64,000 nt of DNA from Pseudotabrizicola sp. (GTDB lineage: Bacteria > Pseudomonadota > Alphaproteobacteria > Rhodobacterales > Rhodobacteraceae), in the NCBI RefSeq assembly GCF_030684215.1, contig NZ_JAUXOV010000070.1, positions 124,001 to 188,000 on the forward strand, read 5' to 3'. The notes under the pieces were generated by a model, which saw only the letters and a list, made by a program, of their open reading frames with translations, was not told where the DNA came from and did no database searches. Within the stretch, counting starts at the first letter, position 1; the number at the start of each line of letters is the position of its first letter. Positions 42,071-51,180 of the stretch are shown in pieces. The translations under genes were made by a program, and so were the position numbers.

Positions 42071-42652
42071 GTGCAAGTCAGGCTTGGTCTGCCGGATCAG
42101 CTGAAACCAGAGGCGGCCAGGCTGTATTGGCAGGCCTTTGGCGGAAAACTTGGCCGGGTGATGGGGCCAGAGGATCGGGCGCACGCGTTCTTGCTGCGGG
42201 TGATCCGTGCCGATCATTGCATCTGTGCCGTATCGGATGACGGCGCCTTGTTGGGGATTGCCGGGTTCAAATCGCCGTTTGGAAGTTTTGCGGGCGGTGA
42301 ATTGAGCGATATGCAGGTCGTTTATGGCCGCGTCGGGGCTGCATGGCGCAGCAACCTGCTGCGCCTTTTGCAAAGTGATATCGACAATGATCGCTTTCTG
42401 ATCGACGGAATCTGTGTCGCGCGCGAACAGCGCGGGCAGGGGATTGGCAGCAGCCTTGTCGCCGCCTTGATGCGCGAAGGGGTGGCGCGGGGCTATCCCG
42501 CAATCCGGCTGGAGGTGATCGACACCAACATTCGCGCGCGCGCTTTGTATGAACGCTTTGGCTTTGCGCCATGGCGCAGCGAAACGCTGGGGCCGTTGCG
42601 GCATGTCTTTGGCTTTTCCCGGTCTGTGACCATGGTGCGTGCACTGCCATAG
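42071..42652 (+). CDS. GNAT family N-acetyltransferase
   Basis: A 193-residue acetyltransferase. Motif A is [57 protein letters not shown] (acetyl-CoA loop RGQGIGSSL, about residues 120-128). The N-terminal half is [34 protein letters not shown], which recalls ribosomal or small-molecule acetyltransferases. GTG 42071 has AAAGGGG 8 nt upstream. The target is unknown. Confidence 0.85.
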   Translation: MQVRLGLPDQLKPEAARLYWQAFGGKLGRVMGPEDRAHAFLLRVIRADHCICAVSDDGALLGIAGFKSPFGSFAGGELSDMQVVYGRVGAAWRSNLLRLLQSDIDNDRFLIDGICVAREQRGQGIGSSLVAALMREGVARGYPAIRLEVIDTNIRARALYERFGFAPWRSETLGPLRHVFGFSRSVTMVRALP

Positions 42653-42786
42653 CAGTTGATAGCGCTTTGGTTGCGATAATTCCCCCTTTTTTATGGTCGT
42701 ATCTGTGGCATAACCAATGCGCTTGTGGTCGACGCATGGGTGGAAAGGCTGTCAAAAAGGCGGCCGCACAAAGGGGATATGTGGAT

Positions 42787-43218
42787 ATGCTTAACGAATT
42801 CAAAGCCTTTATTGCCAAAGGCAATGTGGTTGATCTTGCGGTTGGTATCATCATCGGTGTGGCGTTCACGGCCATCGTCAATTCGCTTGTGGGCGATTTG
42901 ATTAACCCGATCATTGGTCTGATGACTGGAGGTCTCGATTTCTCCAATTTGTTCATCGACCTGTCGGGCACCAATCCGGCGTCGCTGGCCATCGCGCGTG
43001 AGGCGGGTGTGCCCGTCTTTGCTTACGGTGCCTTCATCACCGCCATTATCAATTTCCTGATCATCGCTTGGGTGGTGTTCCTGTTGGTCAAAGCCGTCAA
43101 CAAGCTGAAAGAGGCAACCGCGCGCAAAGAGGCCGCCGAGGCTGCTGCTGCGGCACCGGCTGGCCCGACCGAACTGGACTTGCTCAAAGAGATCCGCGAC
43201 TCGCTGCAACAGCGCTGA
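42787..43218 (+). CDS. mscL: Large-conductance mechanosensitive channel MscL
   Basis: The 143-residue channel opens under membrane tension to release osmolytes. [44 protein letters not shown] is the N-terminal helix plus TM1; the periplasmic loop [10 protein letters not shown] follows, then TM2 [21 protein letters not shown] and a C-terminal helix [12 protein letters not shown]. Length is normal. AAGGGG is 10 nt before ATG 42787; an in-frame GTG at 42781 is also possible. Ends at a strong bidirectional terminator. Confidence 0.94.
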   Translation: MLNEFKAFIAKGNVVDLAVGIIIGVAFTAIVNSLVGDLINPIIGLMTGGLDFSNLFIDLSGTNPASLAIAREAGVPVFAYGAFITAIINFLIIAWVVFLLVKAVNKLKEATARKEAAEAAAAAPAGPTELDLLKEIRDSLQQR

Positions 43219-43232
43219 ACGCATAACGATAG

Positions 43233-43265
43233 AAAAAAGGCCCCCGTTTTCCGGGGGCCTTTTTT
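43233..43265. terminator. Strong bidirectional rho-independent terminator
   Basis: AAAAAAGGCCCCCG (43233-43246), loop TTTTC, CGGGGGCCTTTTTT starting at 43252: GC stem flanked by an A-run and a T-run. Serves both mscL (+) and ald (-). Confidence 0.9.
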
Positions 43266-43268
43266 ATG

Positions 43269-44387
43269 TCAGATCTTCATCGCCTCATCCGCAGTGATCG
43301 ACGCAAGGCCCAATGCCTCACCCACTGCGGCATAGGTCAGATGTCCGGCATGGGTGTTGAGCCCGGCTTTCAGATGCGGGTCATCGGCACAAGCCGCCTT
43401 CCATCCCTTGTTCGCCAGCGACAGCAGAAACGGCAACGTGGCATTGCCGAGGGCCTGCGTAGAGGTGCGGGCCACTGCGCCGGGCATGTTTGCCACGCAA
43501 TAGTGGATGATGCCATCCACATCATAGATCGGGTCTTGATGCGTGGTGGCCCGGCTGGTCTCAAAGCAACCGCCCTGATCAATTGCCACATCCACAATCG
43601 CGGCCCCCGGCTTCATCGTGGCCAGTTGCGCCCGGCTGACCAGCTTGGGCGCTGCTGCGCCGGGGATCAGCACGGCGCCGATCACCAGATCCGCCTCGGT
43701 TACGGCCGCTGCTGTTGCGGCCCCGCTGGCATAGGCGTTGCGGAATTGCCCGCCAAACACATCATCCAGATAGCGCAGCCGGGTCAGTGAGCGGTCAAGC
43801 ACCACCACATCCGCCCCCATGCCCGCCGCGACACGCGCTGCGTGCGTGCCGACCACGCCGCCGCCGATCACCACGACCTTGGCAGGCAGAACCCCTGGCA
43901 CACCGCCCAGCAGAACGCCGCGCCCGCCATTGGCCTTTTGGAGCGTCCATGCGCCAACCTGTGGCGCAAGCCGCCCCGCCACTTCTGACATCGGTGCCAG
44001 CAGTGGCAGACCGCCTGCACGGTCGGTCACGGTTTCATAGGCAATCGCCGTCACACCCGATTCCAGCAGATCGCGGGTCTGGTCCGGGTCTGGCGCAAGA
44101 TGCAGATAGGTGAACAGGATCTGCCCGTCGCGCAGGCGCTTGCGCTCTGCCGCTTGGGGTTCCTTTACCTTGACGATCATTCCGGCCTCGGCAAACACCG
44201 TCTCGGCATCTGGTGCGATCTGTGCCCCGGCGGCGATGTAGTCGCCATCGGCAAAACCAGAGCCAAGACCCGCCCCGGTTTCCAGCAGCACAGAATGGCC
44301 ATGCGCCACCGCGTCGCGCACCGCATCGGGCGTCATGCCCACGCGAAACTCTTGTGGTTTGATCTCTTTCGGGCAACCGATTTTCAT
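43269..44387 (-). CDS. ald: Alanine dehydrogenase
   Basis: The 372-residue NAD-dependent enzyme interconverts L-alanine and pyruvate plus ammonia. [34 protein letters not shown] (catalytic Lys, about 75), [15 protein letters not shown] (catalytic His, about 96), the Rossmann [31 protein letters not shown] and [36 protein letters not shown] are all family blocks. Length matches. An Lrp/AsnC regulator gene is divergent, 145 nt away, and is the probable local activator. Confidence 0.95.
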   Translation of the reverse strand: MKIGCPKEIKPQEFRVGMTPDAVRDAVAHGHSVLLETGAGLGSGFADGDYIAAGAQIAPDAETVFAEAGMIVKVKEPQAAERKRLRDGQILFTYLHLAPDPDQTRDLLESGVTAIAYETVTDRAGGLPLLAPMSEVAGRLAPQVGAWTLQKANGGRGVLLGGVPGVLPAKVVVIGGGVVGTHAARVAAGMGADVVVLDRSLTRLRYLDDVFGGQFRNAYASGAATAAAVTEADLVIGAVLIPGAAAPKLVSRAQLATMKPGAAIVDVAIDQGGCFETSRATTHQDPIYDVDGIIHYCVANMPGAVARTSTQALGNATLPFLLSLANKGWKAACADDPHLKAGLNTHAGHLTYAAVGEALGLASITADEAMKI

Positions 44388-44532
44388 GATGAGTCCCTGT
44401 TGGTTTATTGGTTATACTCTCCAGTGTTGCGCCGATTGGCCGTCACTTCTTTGAATTTTCCGCGACAGTGGGTCTAGATTGGCGTAGAATACTTCGCAGC
44501 ACCCCACTTTGGCGAAAGAAACCACCAACTCC
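44388..44532. promoter_or_regulatory. Divergent ald/lrp promoter region
   Basis: 145-nt intergenic region. Towards the regulator: TTGAAT (44451-44456), 18-nt spacer, TAGATT (44475-44480), a fair sigma-70-type promoter. Towards ald on the minus strand, a TATAAC box lies at about 44412-44417. The regulator probably binds between; no clear Lrp-type repeat is visible to me. Confidence 0.45.
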
Positions 44533-44991
44533 ATGGATCTTGATGCAACAGACCGCCGCATTCTGAACGTGTTGCAACGCGATGGTCGCATCACCAATGC
44601 AGACCTGTCAGAGCGGGTGAATCTTTCGCCTTCGGCCTGCCACAGAAGAACGCAGCGGTTGGAAGAGGAGGGCTATATCGCGGGTTACGTCGCCTTGCTT
44701 GATACGCGCAAGATCGGACGGCTGACGACGGTATTCGTTGAAATCACCCTGCAAAGTCAGGCCGAAGACCTGCTTGACGCGTTCGAACGCGAGGTGGCGC
44801 GGTTGCCTGACCTGCTGGAATGTCATCTGATGGCAGGCACGGCGGATTATCTGCTGAAAATCATGGCCGAGGACACCGAGGATTTCGCCCGCATCCACCG
44901 ACAGTTCCTGTCGCGATTGCCCGGCGTGCGGCAGATGCAGTCCTCTTTTGCGCTGCGCACCGTGGTGAAAACCACTGCAATTGCTGTCTAA
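44533..44991 (+). CDS. Lrp/AsnC family transcriptional regulator
   Basis: A 152-residue regulator from ATG 44533 (MDLDATDRRILNVLQRDGRITNADLSERV). N-terminal winged HTH with recognition helix NLSPSACHRRTQRLEEEGYI, then the RAM/AsnC ligand domain (TTVFVEITLQSQ, LLECHLMAGTADYLLKIMAEDTEDF). A TTG at 44509 in frame lacks a ribosome site. Divergent from ald, as in AldR-type pairs, so it probably regulates ald in response to alanine or another amino acid. Confidence 0.9.
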   Translation: MDLDATDRRILNVLQRDGRITNADLSERVNLSPSACHRRTQRLEEEGYIAGYVALLDTRKIGRLTTVFVEITLQSQAEDLLDAFEREVARLPDLLECHLMAGTADYLLKIMAEDTEDFARIHRQFLSRLPGVRQMQSSFALRTVVKTTAIAV

Positions 44992-45070
44992 AATATCCGG
45001 CAGAATCTGTCTGGATTTTGGATTTCTTAAAGGGTCCGCGCCTAACCTCCTGACAACGGATGAGGTTGCG

Positions 45071-45367
45071 ATGAATGTCACGCTTTCCCTTTTGGCGGTG
45101 CTTGTCACCCTGCTTGGCCCACTTGGTCTTGTCATGTCGGCTGCCCCTGTGGCCGGACAGCCCGTGTTGGTGATCGTGCCGCCCTGGGCCGATGCGGGCG
45201 CCATTATCGCGCAGGCCGGGGGGCAGGAGATCTCGCCCTTGCGTGCAGCGATGGCCACGCTGGCCTATGCCGAGGCCCCTGATTTCGTTCAGCGATTGCA
45301 TCAGCAGGGGGCCTGGGCCGTCCGCAACGGCAGCTTTGACACCCTTTTCTGCGGAAAGTTCCTATGA
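45071..45367 (+). CDS. Small membrane-anchored protein of unknown function
   Basis: From ATG 45071 the product has 98 residues: a signal-anchor ([22 protein letters not shown]), then [25 protein letters not shown], a short beta/alpha region and [27 protein letters not shown] at the end. Unrecognised; the middle looks like a small alpha/beta periplasmic domain. It overlaps the chemotaxis-receptor gene by 4 nt (ATGA), so both are translated from one mRNA and may be functionally paired. Confidence 0.65.
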   Translation: MNVTLSLLAVLVTLLGPLGLVMSAAPVAGQPVLVIVPPWADAGAIIAQAGGQEISPLRAAMATLAYAEAPDFVQRLHQQGAWAVRNGSFDTLFCGKFL

Positions 45368-47079
45368 CCTATTCCTTGAGTGAGCTGCGCCAAAGTCAAG
45401 ATCGGGCCTGTCGCGCTCTGCTGATCGCGGCCAGTCTGATGCTGCCTGTTGTGATGCTAAGCGCCTTTCTTGTCGGCGCAGGGCTGCTTGCGCCCGTGCT
45501 TTCGGCATCGTTTCTGGCGATTGGTTGGCTGGGCCAAAGCAAGGGGGATCTGACTGCCCGGCTTGGCGTCAGCTTTGGCGTGATCGGTCAGGCCATCGCG
45601 ATGACCGCTGCCTTTGCCGGGCATCCGTGGCAGCTTGACATGCACATGACCTTTTTTGCCGCGCTGGCGACCCTGATCCTGCTGGTGGATATCAGGCCGA
45701 TTCTGGCAGCGACCGGGCTGATTGTTCTGCACCACCTGTCGCTGAGTGTGGTGATGCCCGGCCTGATCTACCCATCAGCCGATGTTGCGGACAATATCGC
45801 GCGCACGCTGCTGCATGGTGCCACGGTCGGCGTGGAAACTGCGGCGCTGATTGCGGCGGTCATCATCCGGCTTCGCTTGCATGCGCAGGCGGATGAAAAG
45901 GAACGGGAACTGACGCTGGCCCGCGAAATTGCCTCTGACATGCTGGTCAAGGCAGAGGTCGCCCGCGATCAAGCTGACCTGCAACGGCGCGAGGCCGATC
46001 AGATGCGAGAAGCTGCCGAAGCCGCGCAAGAGCGTATCGCCACGCAAAGCGCCGACGCCGAAGTCGCGCACCGGCTGGCGCGCGAGATCGACGAGAAGCA
46101 GGCCGCACACCGCGCAAAAGTTCTGGAGGAACAGGGGCTTATCGTAGCCGCCTTGTGTGATGCGCTGGATCGTCTGTCGGGTGGCGATTTGACGGTGACG
46201 ATCACAACCGACTTCCCGCCCGAATTTGGGAACCTGCGCGATGACTTCAACACCTCGGTCGGCCGTCTGCGGCAGGTGATTGCGCAGGTGGCCGAAGTCT
46301 CGGGCTATGTTCAGGAAAAGGCGGCAGATATCCGCGGCTCGGCCGAAAACCTGTCGGTCCGCACCGAACGGCAGGCCGCCACGCTGGAGGAAACCTCGGC
46401 CGCGATGGTCGAGTTTCTTGCCAGTGTGCGCCAGTCCGCCCATATCGCCTCGAACGCCGAGGCGTCCACAGCCCTTGCGCAAAGAGAGGCACTGGGCGGC
46501 AGCCGCGTGGTGGAACAGGCGATTGCGTCGATGCAAAGCATCGCGGAAAGTTCGCAAAAGATTGCCCGGATCAACTCGGTCATCGACGAAATCGCGTTTC
46601 AAACCAATCTGCTGGCGCTGAACGCCGGGGTCGAGGCGGCCCGCGCGGGCGAGGCGGGGCGTGGCTTTGCGGTGGTCGCGTCAGAGGTGCGCGCCCTTTC
46701 GCAACGCTGTTCCGACGCGGCCAAGGAAATCACCGGTCTGGTGCAGGAAGCTGGCCTGCACGTCCGCGAAGGGGTCGATCTGGTGGGCCAGACTGGAACC
46801 GCACTGACGGTCATAACCCAAAGCGTCGCCGCCGCGGCCAAACAGGTTGCGGCCATCGCCAGCACGGCCAGCGACCAATCCCGCTCGCTGAGCGAGATCA
46901 CCGCAGCAATCAACGATCTGGACAATGTGACCCAACAAAACGCGTCGATGTTCGCGGAAACCACGGTTGCCTGCCAGTCGCTGGACGAAGCCACCGAGTC
47001 GATGATCGACATGGTCAGCCAACTGAACGTCACCCTGCCGGAGCGCGCGCCGGTTGCCTATCGGCGCAAGCTGGCCTGA
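45364..47079 (+). CDS. Methyl-accepting chemotaxis protein
   Basis: A 571-residue receptor. The N-terminal 170 residues are a multi-helix membrane sensor (about six hydrophobic segments, e.g. [57 protein letters not shown]) with no large periplasmic domain. A long coiled coil with HAMP-like [25 protein letters not shown] follows, then the MCP signalling domain: [42 protein letters not shown] is the hairpin tip. No CheR-tethering pentapeptide at the C-terminus. No other che gene nearby. Overlaps the small gene upstream by 4 nt. Confidence 0.9.
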   Translation: MTYSLSELRQSQDRACRALLIAASLMLPVVMLSAFLVGAGLLAPVLSASFLAIGWLGQSKGDLTARLGVSFGVIGQAIAMTAAFAGHPWQLDMHMTFFAALATLILLVDIRPILAATGLIVLHHLSLSVVMPGLIYPSADVADNIARTLLHGATVGVETAALIAAVIIRLRLHAQADEKERELTLAREIASDMLVKAEVARDQADLQRREADQMREAAEAAQERIATQSADAEVAHRLAREIDEKQAAHRAKVLEEQGLIVAALCDALDRLSGGDLTVTITTDFPPEFGNLRDDFNTSVGRLRQVIAQVAEVSGYVQEKAADIRGSAENLSVRTERQAATLEETSAAMVEFLASVRQSAHIASNAEASTALAQREALGGSRVVEQAIASMQSIAESSQKIARINSVIDEIAFQTNLLALNAGVEAARAGEAGRGFAVVASEVRALSQRCSDAAKEITGLVQEAGLHVREGVDLVGQTGTALTVITQSVAAAAKQVAAIASTASDQSRSLSEITAAINDLDNVTQQNASMFAETTVACQSLDEATESMIDMVSQLNVTLPERAPVAYRRKLA

Positions 47080-47106
47080 CGCACCCCGGCGACCGGCAAA
47101 AAGAAA

Positions 47107-47132
47107 AACCCCCGGCCTTGCGGACGGGGGTT
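47107..47132 (-). terminator. Terminator of rpsU (minus strand)
   Basis: AACCCCCG (47107-47114), 10-nt loop, CGGGGGTT (47125-47132). Read on the minus strand, the stem is followed by TTTTTCTTTTT, a good rho-independent terminator 50 nt after the rpsU stop. It can also end the MCP transcript. Confidence 0.75.
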
Positions 47133-47181
47133 GATCGTGGGGCAAGGGCATACAGCCCCCACCCAGCATTCCAAGAACGAC

Positions 47182-47388
47182 TTAAACGCCGCCTTCGCGC
47201 AATGCCTTTTTGCGCGCAAGCTTGCGCGCACGGCGAACGGCTTCGGCTTGCTCGCGCGCTTTTTTGACGGAGGGTTTCTCGAAATGTTGCTTGAGCTTCA
47301 TTTCGCGGAACACGCCTTCGCGCTGGAGCTTTTTCTTGAGGGCCCGAAGGGCTTGCTCAACGTTGTTGTCACGGACGCTGACCTGCAT
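47182..47388 (-). CDS. rpsU: 30S ribosomal protein S21
   Basis: 68 residues: [67 protein letters not shown]. This is the standard S21 sequence, needed for 30S platform assembly and mRNA/anti-SD interaction. The gene is transcribed alone, leftward, with a terminator downstream. Divergent from coq9. Confidence 0.96.
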   Translation of the reverse strand: MQVSVRDNNVEQALRALKKKLQREGVFREMKLKQHFEKPSVKKAREQAEAVRRARKLARKKALREGGV

Positions 47389-47496
47389 GTGGTTGTCACC
47401 ACCTTCCTAGGTTAGAGTTGCACTGTTTGTGCAGGCAGGCTGCGCTATAACAAAGCCAATAGCCCCTGTCCACCGCCATGACGGAAGGATGACGAC

Positions 47497-48195
47497 ATGA
47501 CGACCGAGAACACGACCCCCACGCCCGCAGATCGTGTGCTGGATGCCGCTTTGCTGCATGTGCCCTTTGATGGATGGTCCGAAACCACCCTGCGTGCCGC
47601 GATTTCCGAATCGGGGGTGCATGATGCGCTGGCCCGGTCGCTGTTCCCGCGCGGCGGGGTTGATCTGGCGCTGGCCTATCACCGCCGGGGCGATGCGCTG
47701 ATGCGTGACCGGCTGGCCGCGACCGATCTGGCCGCGCTGCGCTACCGCGACCGGATCACCACCGCCATTCGCCTGCGTCTTGAACTGGTCGAAGACAAAG
47801 AGGCAGTGCGCCGGGGCACCACTTTGTTCGCCCTGCCGATCCACACCGCAGATGGCGCCCGCGCGATATGGGGCACGTCGGATGCGATCTGGACCGCGCT
47901 TGGCGACACCAGCCGCGATATCAACTGGTATACCAAACGCGCTACGCTTTCGGCAGTCTATTCGGCCACCGTGCTGTTCTGGCTGGGCGACGACAGCATC
48001 GGCCATCAGGCCACGTGGGATTTTCTTGACCGCCGGATCGAAGATGTGATGCGCATCGAAAAGGCCAAAGCCGCGATGCGTGATAACCCGGTTGCAAAGG
48101 CATTGCTTGCCGGGCCGATGAAACTGATGGAAAAGATCCGCAAGCCCGATGTTCCCGATGATCTGCCGGGCAAGATGATGGACCGTTTCCGCTGA
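47497..48195 (+). CDS. coq9: COQ9 family protein
   Basis: The 232-residue product has the TetR-like COQ9 fold: ADRVLDAALLHVPFDGWSETTLRAAISESGV, ALARSLFPRGGVDLALAYHRRGD, RDRITTAIRLRLELVEDKEAVRRGTTLFALP, HTADGARAIWGTSDAIWTALGDTSRDINWYTKRATLSAVYSATVLFWLGD, and the C-terminal amphipathic membrane helix region. COQ9 binds isoprenoid lipid and assists the ubiquinone hydroxylase COQ7. Common next to rpsU in alphaproteobacteria. 10 nt before the quinone oxidoreductase, so a ubiquinone-linked pair. Confidence 0.92.
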   Translation: MTTENTTPTPADRVLDAALLHVPFDGWSETTLRAAISESGVHDALARSLFPRGGVDLALAYHRRGDALMRDRLAATDLAALRYRDRITTAIRLRLELVEDKEAVRRGTTLFALPIHTADGARAIWGTSDAIWTALGDTSRDINWYTKRATLSAVYSATVLFWLGDDSIGHQATWDFLDRRIEDVMRIEKAKAAMRDNPVAKALLAGPMKLMEKIRKPDVPDDLPGKMMDRFR

Positions 48196-48205
48196 AAGGC
48201 CACTG

Positions 48206-49198
48206 ATGACCCTGTCCCATACCATGCGCGCCGTTGAAATTTCTGAACCCGGCGGGCCAGAGGTTCTGAAACCCGCGACCATGCCAGTTCCGGTGCCGAG
48301 CCATGGCCAGATCGTCATTCGTGTGGCCTATGCCGGGGTCAACCGTCCTGATGCCCTGCAACGTGCGGGTCTTTATGCACCCCCCGCCAACGCCTCGCCC
48401 CTGCCGGGGTTGGAGGCGTCGGGCACGGTGGTTGCGTTGGGGCCGAACGTGATCCGCTGGAGCATCGGTGACAAGGTTTGCGCCCTGCTGCCCGGTGGTG
48501 GTTATGCCGAATATGTCACCACCCATGAATCCCACGCTTTGCCCGTGCCGCCCGGCATGGGCATGAAGGAAGCCGCCTGCCTGCCGGAAACCTGCTTTAC
48601 CGTCTGGTCAAACGTGGTGATGCGTGGCGGTCTGCGCGGCGGCGAGCGTTTCCTTGTTCACGGTGGTGCGTCCGGCATCGGCACCACCGCCATCCAGATC
48701 GCCCGCAGCCTGGGCGCGCGCGTCTTCACCACCGCAGGCACCGACGACAAGGCCCGCGCATGTGAGGCACTGGGGGCCGAGCGCGCCTTTAATTACAAAA
48801 CCGAAGATTGGGCGACCGAAGTCAAGGCCGCAGGGGGGGCCGACCTGATCCTTGATATGGTCGGCGGCCCGTATCTGCCGCGCAATATCCGCACGCTGGC
48901 CGATGATGGCCGCCTTGTGCAGATCGCGTTTCTGCAAGGCCCCAAGATCGAGCTGAACTTTGCCGAGATGATGATGCGCCGCCTGACCATCACCGGATCA
49001 ACCCTGCGCCCGCAATCGGATGCCGCCAAGGCCCGCATCGCGCGCGAGGTGGAAACCCACGTCTGGCCGATGATCGCCGCTGGCCACTTTGCCCCGGTGA
49101 TGGACAGTGAATTTCCGCTGGAGCAGGCTGCTGACGCCCACACGCGTATGGAAAGCTCGGGCCATACCGGCAAGATCGTGCTGAAGGTCGAAAGATAG
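48206..49198 (+). CDS. NAD(P)H quinone oxidoreductase (PIG3/Qor type)
   Basis: A 330-residue zinc-independent medium-chain reductase. VKxS-like start MRAVEISEPGGPEVLKPATM, AYAGVNRPDALQRAGLY, LPGLEASGTVVALGPNV, CALLPGGGYAEYVTTHES and the NADP-binding VHGGASGIGTTAIQIARSLGARVFTTAG (about 153-180). Features match PIG3-type NADPH quinone oxidoreductases. It is co-oriented with coq9 at 10 nt (GAAAGG ribosome site), which agrees with a role in quinone redox. Confidence 0.88.
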   Translation: MTLSHTMRAVEISEPGGPEVLKPATMPVPVPSHGQIVIRVAYAGVNRPDALQRAGLYAPPANASPLPGLEASGTVVALGPNVIRWSIGDKVCALLPGGGYAEYVTTHESHALPVPPGMGMKEAACLPETCFTVWSNVVMRGGLRGGERFLVHGGASGIGTTAIQIARSLGARVFTTAGTDDKARACEALGAERAFNYKTEDWATEVKAAGGADLILDMVGGPYLPRNIRTLADDGRLVQIAFLQGPKIELNFAEMMMRRLTITGSTLRPQSDAAKARIAREVETHVWPMIAAGHFAPVMDSEFPLEQAADAHTRMESSGHTGKIVLKVER

Positions 49199-49208
49199 GC
49201 GCGGGCGC

Positions 49209-50918
49209 TCAGCCCGCGTCACGCGCTTCGGATGAGATTTCGGGAATATCGGTGCGTTCTGATGCCTCTGCCCCGGTCAGCAGGTCCACGGCGCGGTCAG
49301 CGGCATCCTGAAACGGTTCCAACACGGTATTGGCGCCAGCATCCAGCAAGGCCTGTGTCTCTGTCGCCCCGTGCGAAGCCATGGCGATCTTGCCAGAGAA
49401 CCCGGACGCGCGCGCCAGTTGCATAAGCGTGTGGCGGGTATCTTCGTGGCTTAGCCCGGTCAGATGCACTGGCACTGTCGAAACGACCCAATTTGCCTCG
49501 CGCAAGGGCAGTTCGGCCAGAAACTCCGGGTCTGTCGCATCGCCAAATTCGGCGTCCAGGTCTAGTTCGCGCCAGCGCTTCACGGCCTGCGGGTTGAAAT
49601 CCACTCCCAAAACCTTGATGCCGCGCTTTTTCAGCCGCATGCCGATTGCCGTGCCAAACCGCCCCAGACCAAAGAGGATGATTTCGGGCCGTTCGCTTCG
49701 ATTGGTGCTGTCGTCGCCTGTTTCGCGCGGGGTGCCCTTGCGCTCAAACACCCCAAGATAGGGCTCGAACACGGCATAAAGCGTGTGCGAGAATGTGATC
49801 ATGTAGGTCGAGGCCGCAATGGTGACCAACCCGACCATGGTCACCAGCCCCAAGGCGTCATCCGGCACATGGCCGAGGCTGACACCCATCGCCACAAAGA
49901 TCAGCGAAAACTCACTGATCTGCGCAACGGTCAGCCCGGCCAGAAAGCCGGTGCGCTTGCGATACCCCATGACCCCCATGATGACCAAAACGATCAGCGG
50001 GTTCCCGATCAGCACAAACAGGGAAAAGATCACCGCCCCAGTAACATGCGTGCCAAGCAAAGACAGATCCAGCGTGGCCCCGAGGGCGATGAAAAAGAAC
50101 AACAGCAGGAAATCGCGCAACGGGGCCAGCCGGGCGGCAATCGTTTCGCGGTAGTTGGTCGAGGCCAGTGCGACCCCGGCCATCAGTCCGCCCACCTCTT
50201 TGCCCAAGCCCACGGCATCCCCTATAGCGGCAAACAAAGCAGCCAGTGCAATCGCAAAGATCACCAGCAGTTCGGGCGCTTGTGCCAGCCGTTCGGTCAG
50301 CGGATTTGCGGCAAAACGGATAAACAGAACCACCGCCGCCACCATGGCCAGACCCGCGATCAGGACGGTCCACACCGACCCGCCGCCATCTTCCGCGCCA
50401 CCGATGCCAATGGCCGACAGCACGATCATCGCCAGCACCACCACCAGATCCTGCACGATCAGGAAGCCCAGTGCGATCTGGCCATGCAGCGAGTCGATCT
50501 CGCGCTTGTCGGACATCAGTTTCACAATGATGATGGTGGATGAAAACGTCAGCGCGATGGCTACGTATAGGCTGGTGATCTGCCCGAGACCAAGTGCAAG
50601 GCCGATCAGATAGCCAAAGAACGCGGTAAAGGCGACCTGGCCCAAGCCTGTCACCACAGAAACCGCCCCCAAAGAGCGGACCATTTTCACATCCAGCTTT
50701 ATCCCCACCAGAAACAACAGAACTGCGATTCCCAGTTCGGACAGGATCTCAATCTGTTCGTCTGAATGCACCAGATTAAGCGCTGATGGCCCCGCAATCA
50801 GGCCCACAGCAATAAAGCTGACTATCAGCGGTTGCCGCAAAAGCGTGCCGACAATCCCGATCCCCGCCGCCATGACCAACAGAACGGCAATTTCAGCAAA
50901 AGGCGTCATTGTCAGCAT
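49209..50918 (-). CDS. CPA2-family cation:proton antiporter (KefB-like) with TrkA-N domain
   Basis: From ATG 50918 (AAAGGA upstream) the product has 569 residues. Residues 1-390 hold about 12 transmembrane segments of the Na/H-exchanger fold (QPLIVSFIAVGLIAGPSALNLV; GLGKEVGGLMAGVALASTNYRETIAARLAPLRDFLLLFFFIALGA). A cytosolic Rossmann TrkA-N domain follows: EIILFGLGRFGTAIGMRLKKRGIKVLGVDFNP. No C-terminal TrkA-C. It probably exchanges K+ or Na+ for H+ under nucleotide control. Located immediately before the tRNA-Pro island. Confidence 0.9.
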   Translation of the reverse strand: MLTMTPFAEIAVLLVMAAGIGIVGTLLRQPLIVSFIAVGLIAGPSALNLVHSDEQIEILSELGIAVLLFLVGIKLDVKMVRSLGAVSVVTGLGQVAFTAFFGYLIGLALGLGQITSLYVAIALTFSSTIIIVKLMSDKREIDSLHGQIALGFLIVQDLVVVLAMIVLSAIGIGGAEDGGGSVWTVLIAGLAMVAAVVLFIRFAANPLTERLAQAPELLVIFAIALAALFAAIGDAVGLGKEVGGLMAGVALASTNYRETIAARLAPLRDFLLLFFFIALGATLDLSLLGTHVTGAVIFSLFVLIGNPLIVLVIMGVMGYRKRTGFLAGLTVAQISEFSLIFVAMGVSLGHVPDDALGLVTMVGLVTIAASTYMITFSHTLYAVFEPYLGVFERKGTPRETGDDSTNRSERPEIILFGLGRFGTAIGMRLKKRGIKVLGVDFNPQAVKRWRELDLDAEFGDATDPEFLAELPLREANWVVSTVPVHLTGLSHEDTRHTLMQLARASGFSGKIAMASHGATETQALLDAGANTVLEPFQDAADRAVDLLTGAEASERTDIPEISSEARDAG

Positions 50919-51097
50919 TCGTGGTCCTTTCAAAGCCCGTCGAGATCAGGTGCAGGGTTTGGGGCGGGCGTGTTCAGATACCAACGCCAGACCCCTGTTT
51001 GCAATCTGTTCAGGATTGCCAATAGCATTCGTTCGGCCAATGTGACCGACAAAAGCGCAGTCAGGATTATTTCTCGTGTATTACTGCGGGAATTTAC

Positions 51098-51121
51098 TGG
51101 TCGGAGCGAGAGGATTCGAAC
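51098..51121 (-). repeat. attL-like partial copy of tRNA-Pro 3' end
   Basis: TGGTCGGAGCGAGAGG plus ATTCGAAC is identical over 24 nt to 57281-57304, the 3' end (CCA tail, acceptor stem, T arm) of the intact tRNA-Pro gene. Beyond it the match decays (3 of 7 mismatched). It is the duplicated/displaced tRNA end produced by integration, not a functional tRNA. Confidence 0.88.
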
Positions 51122-51180
51122 TTCTTACAAATCCATAAATCCCTTATTTTGTTGACGTTTTGTGGAATCTCCTTGTGAAA

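Noticed and set aside
51098-51121. Second tRNA gene
   Set aside because: Only the 3' 24 nt match tRNA-Pro; no D or anticodon arm follows, so it is an att duplicate.
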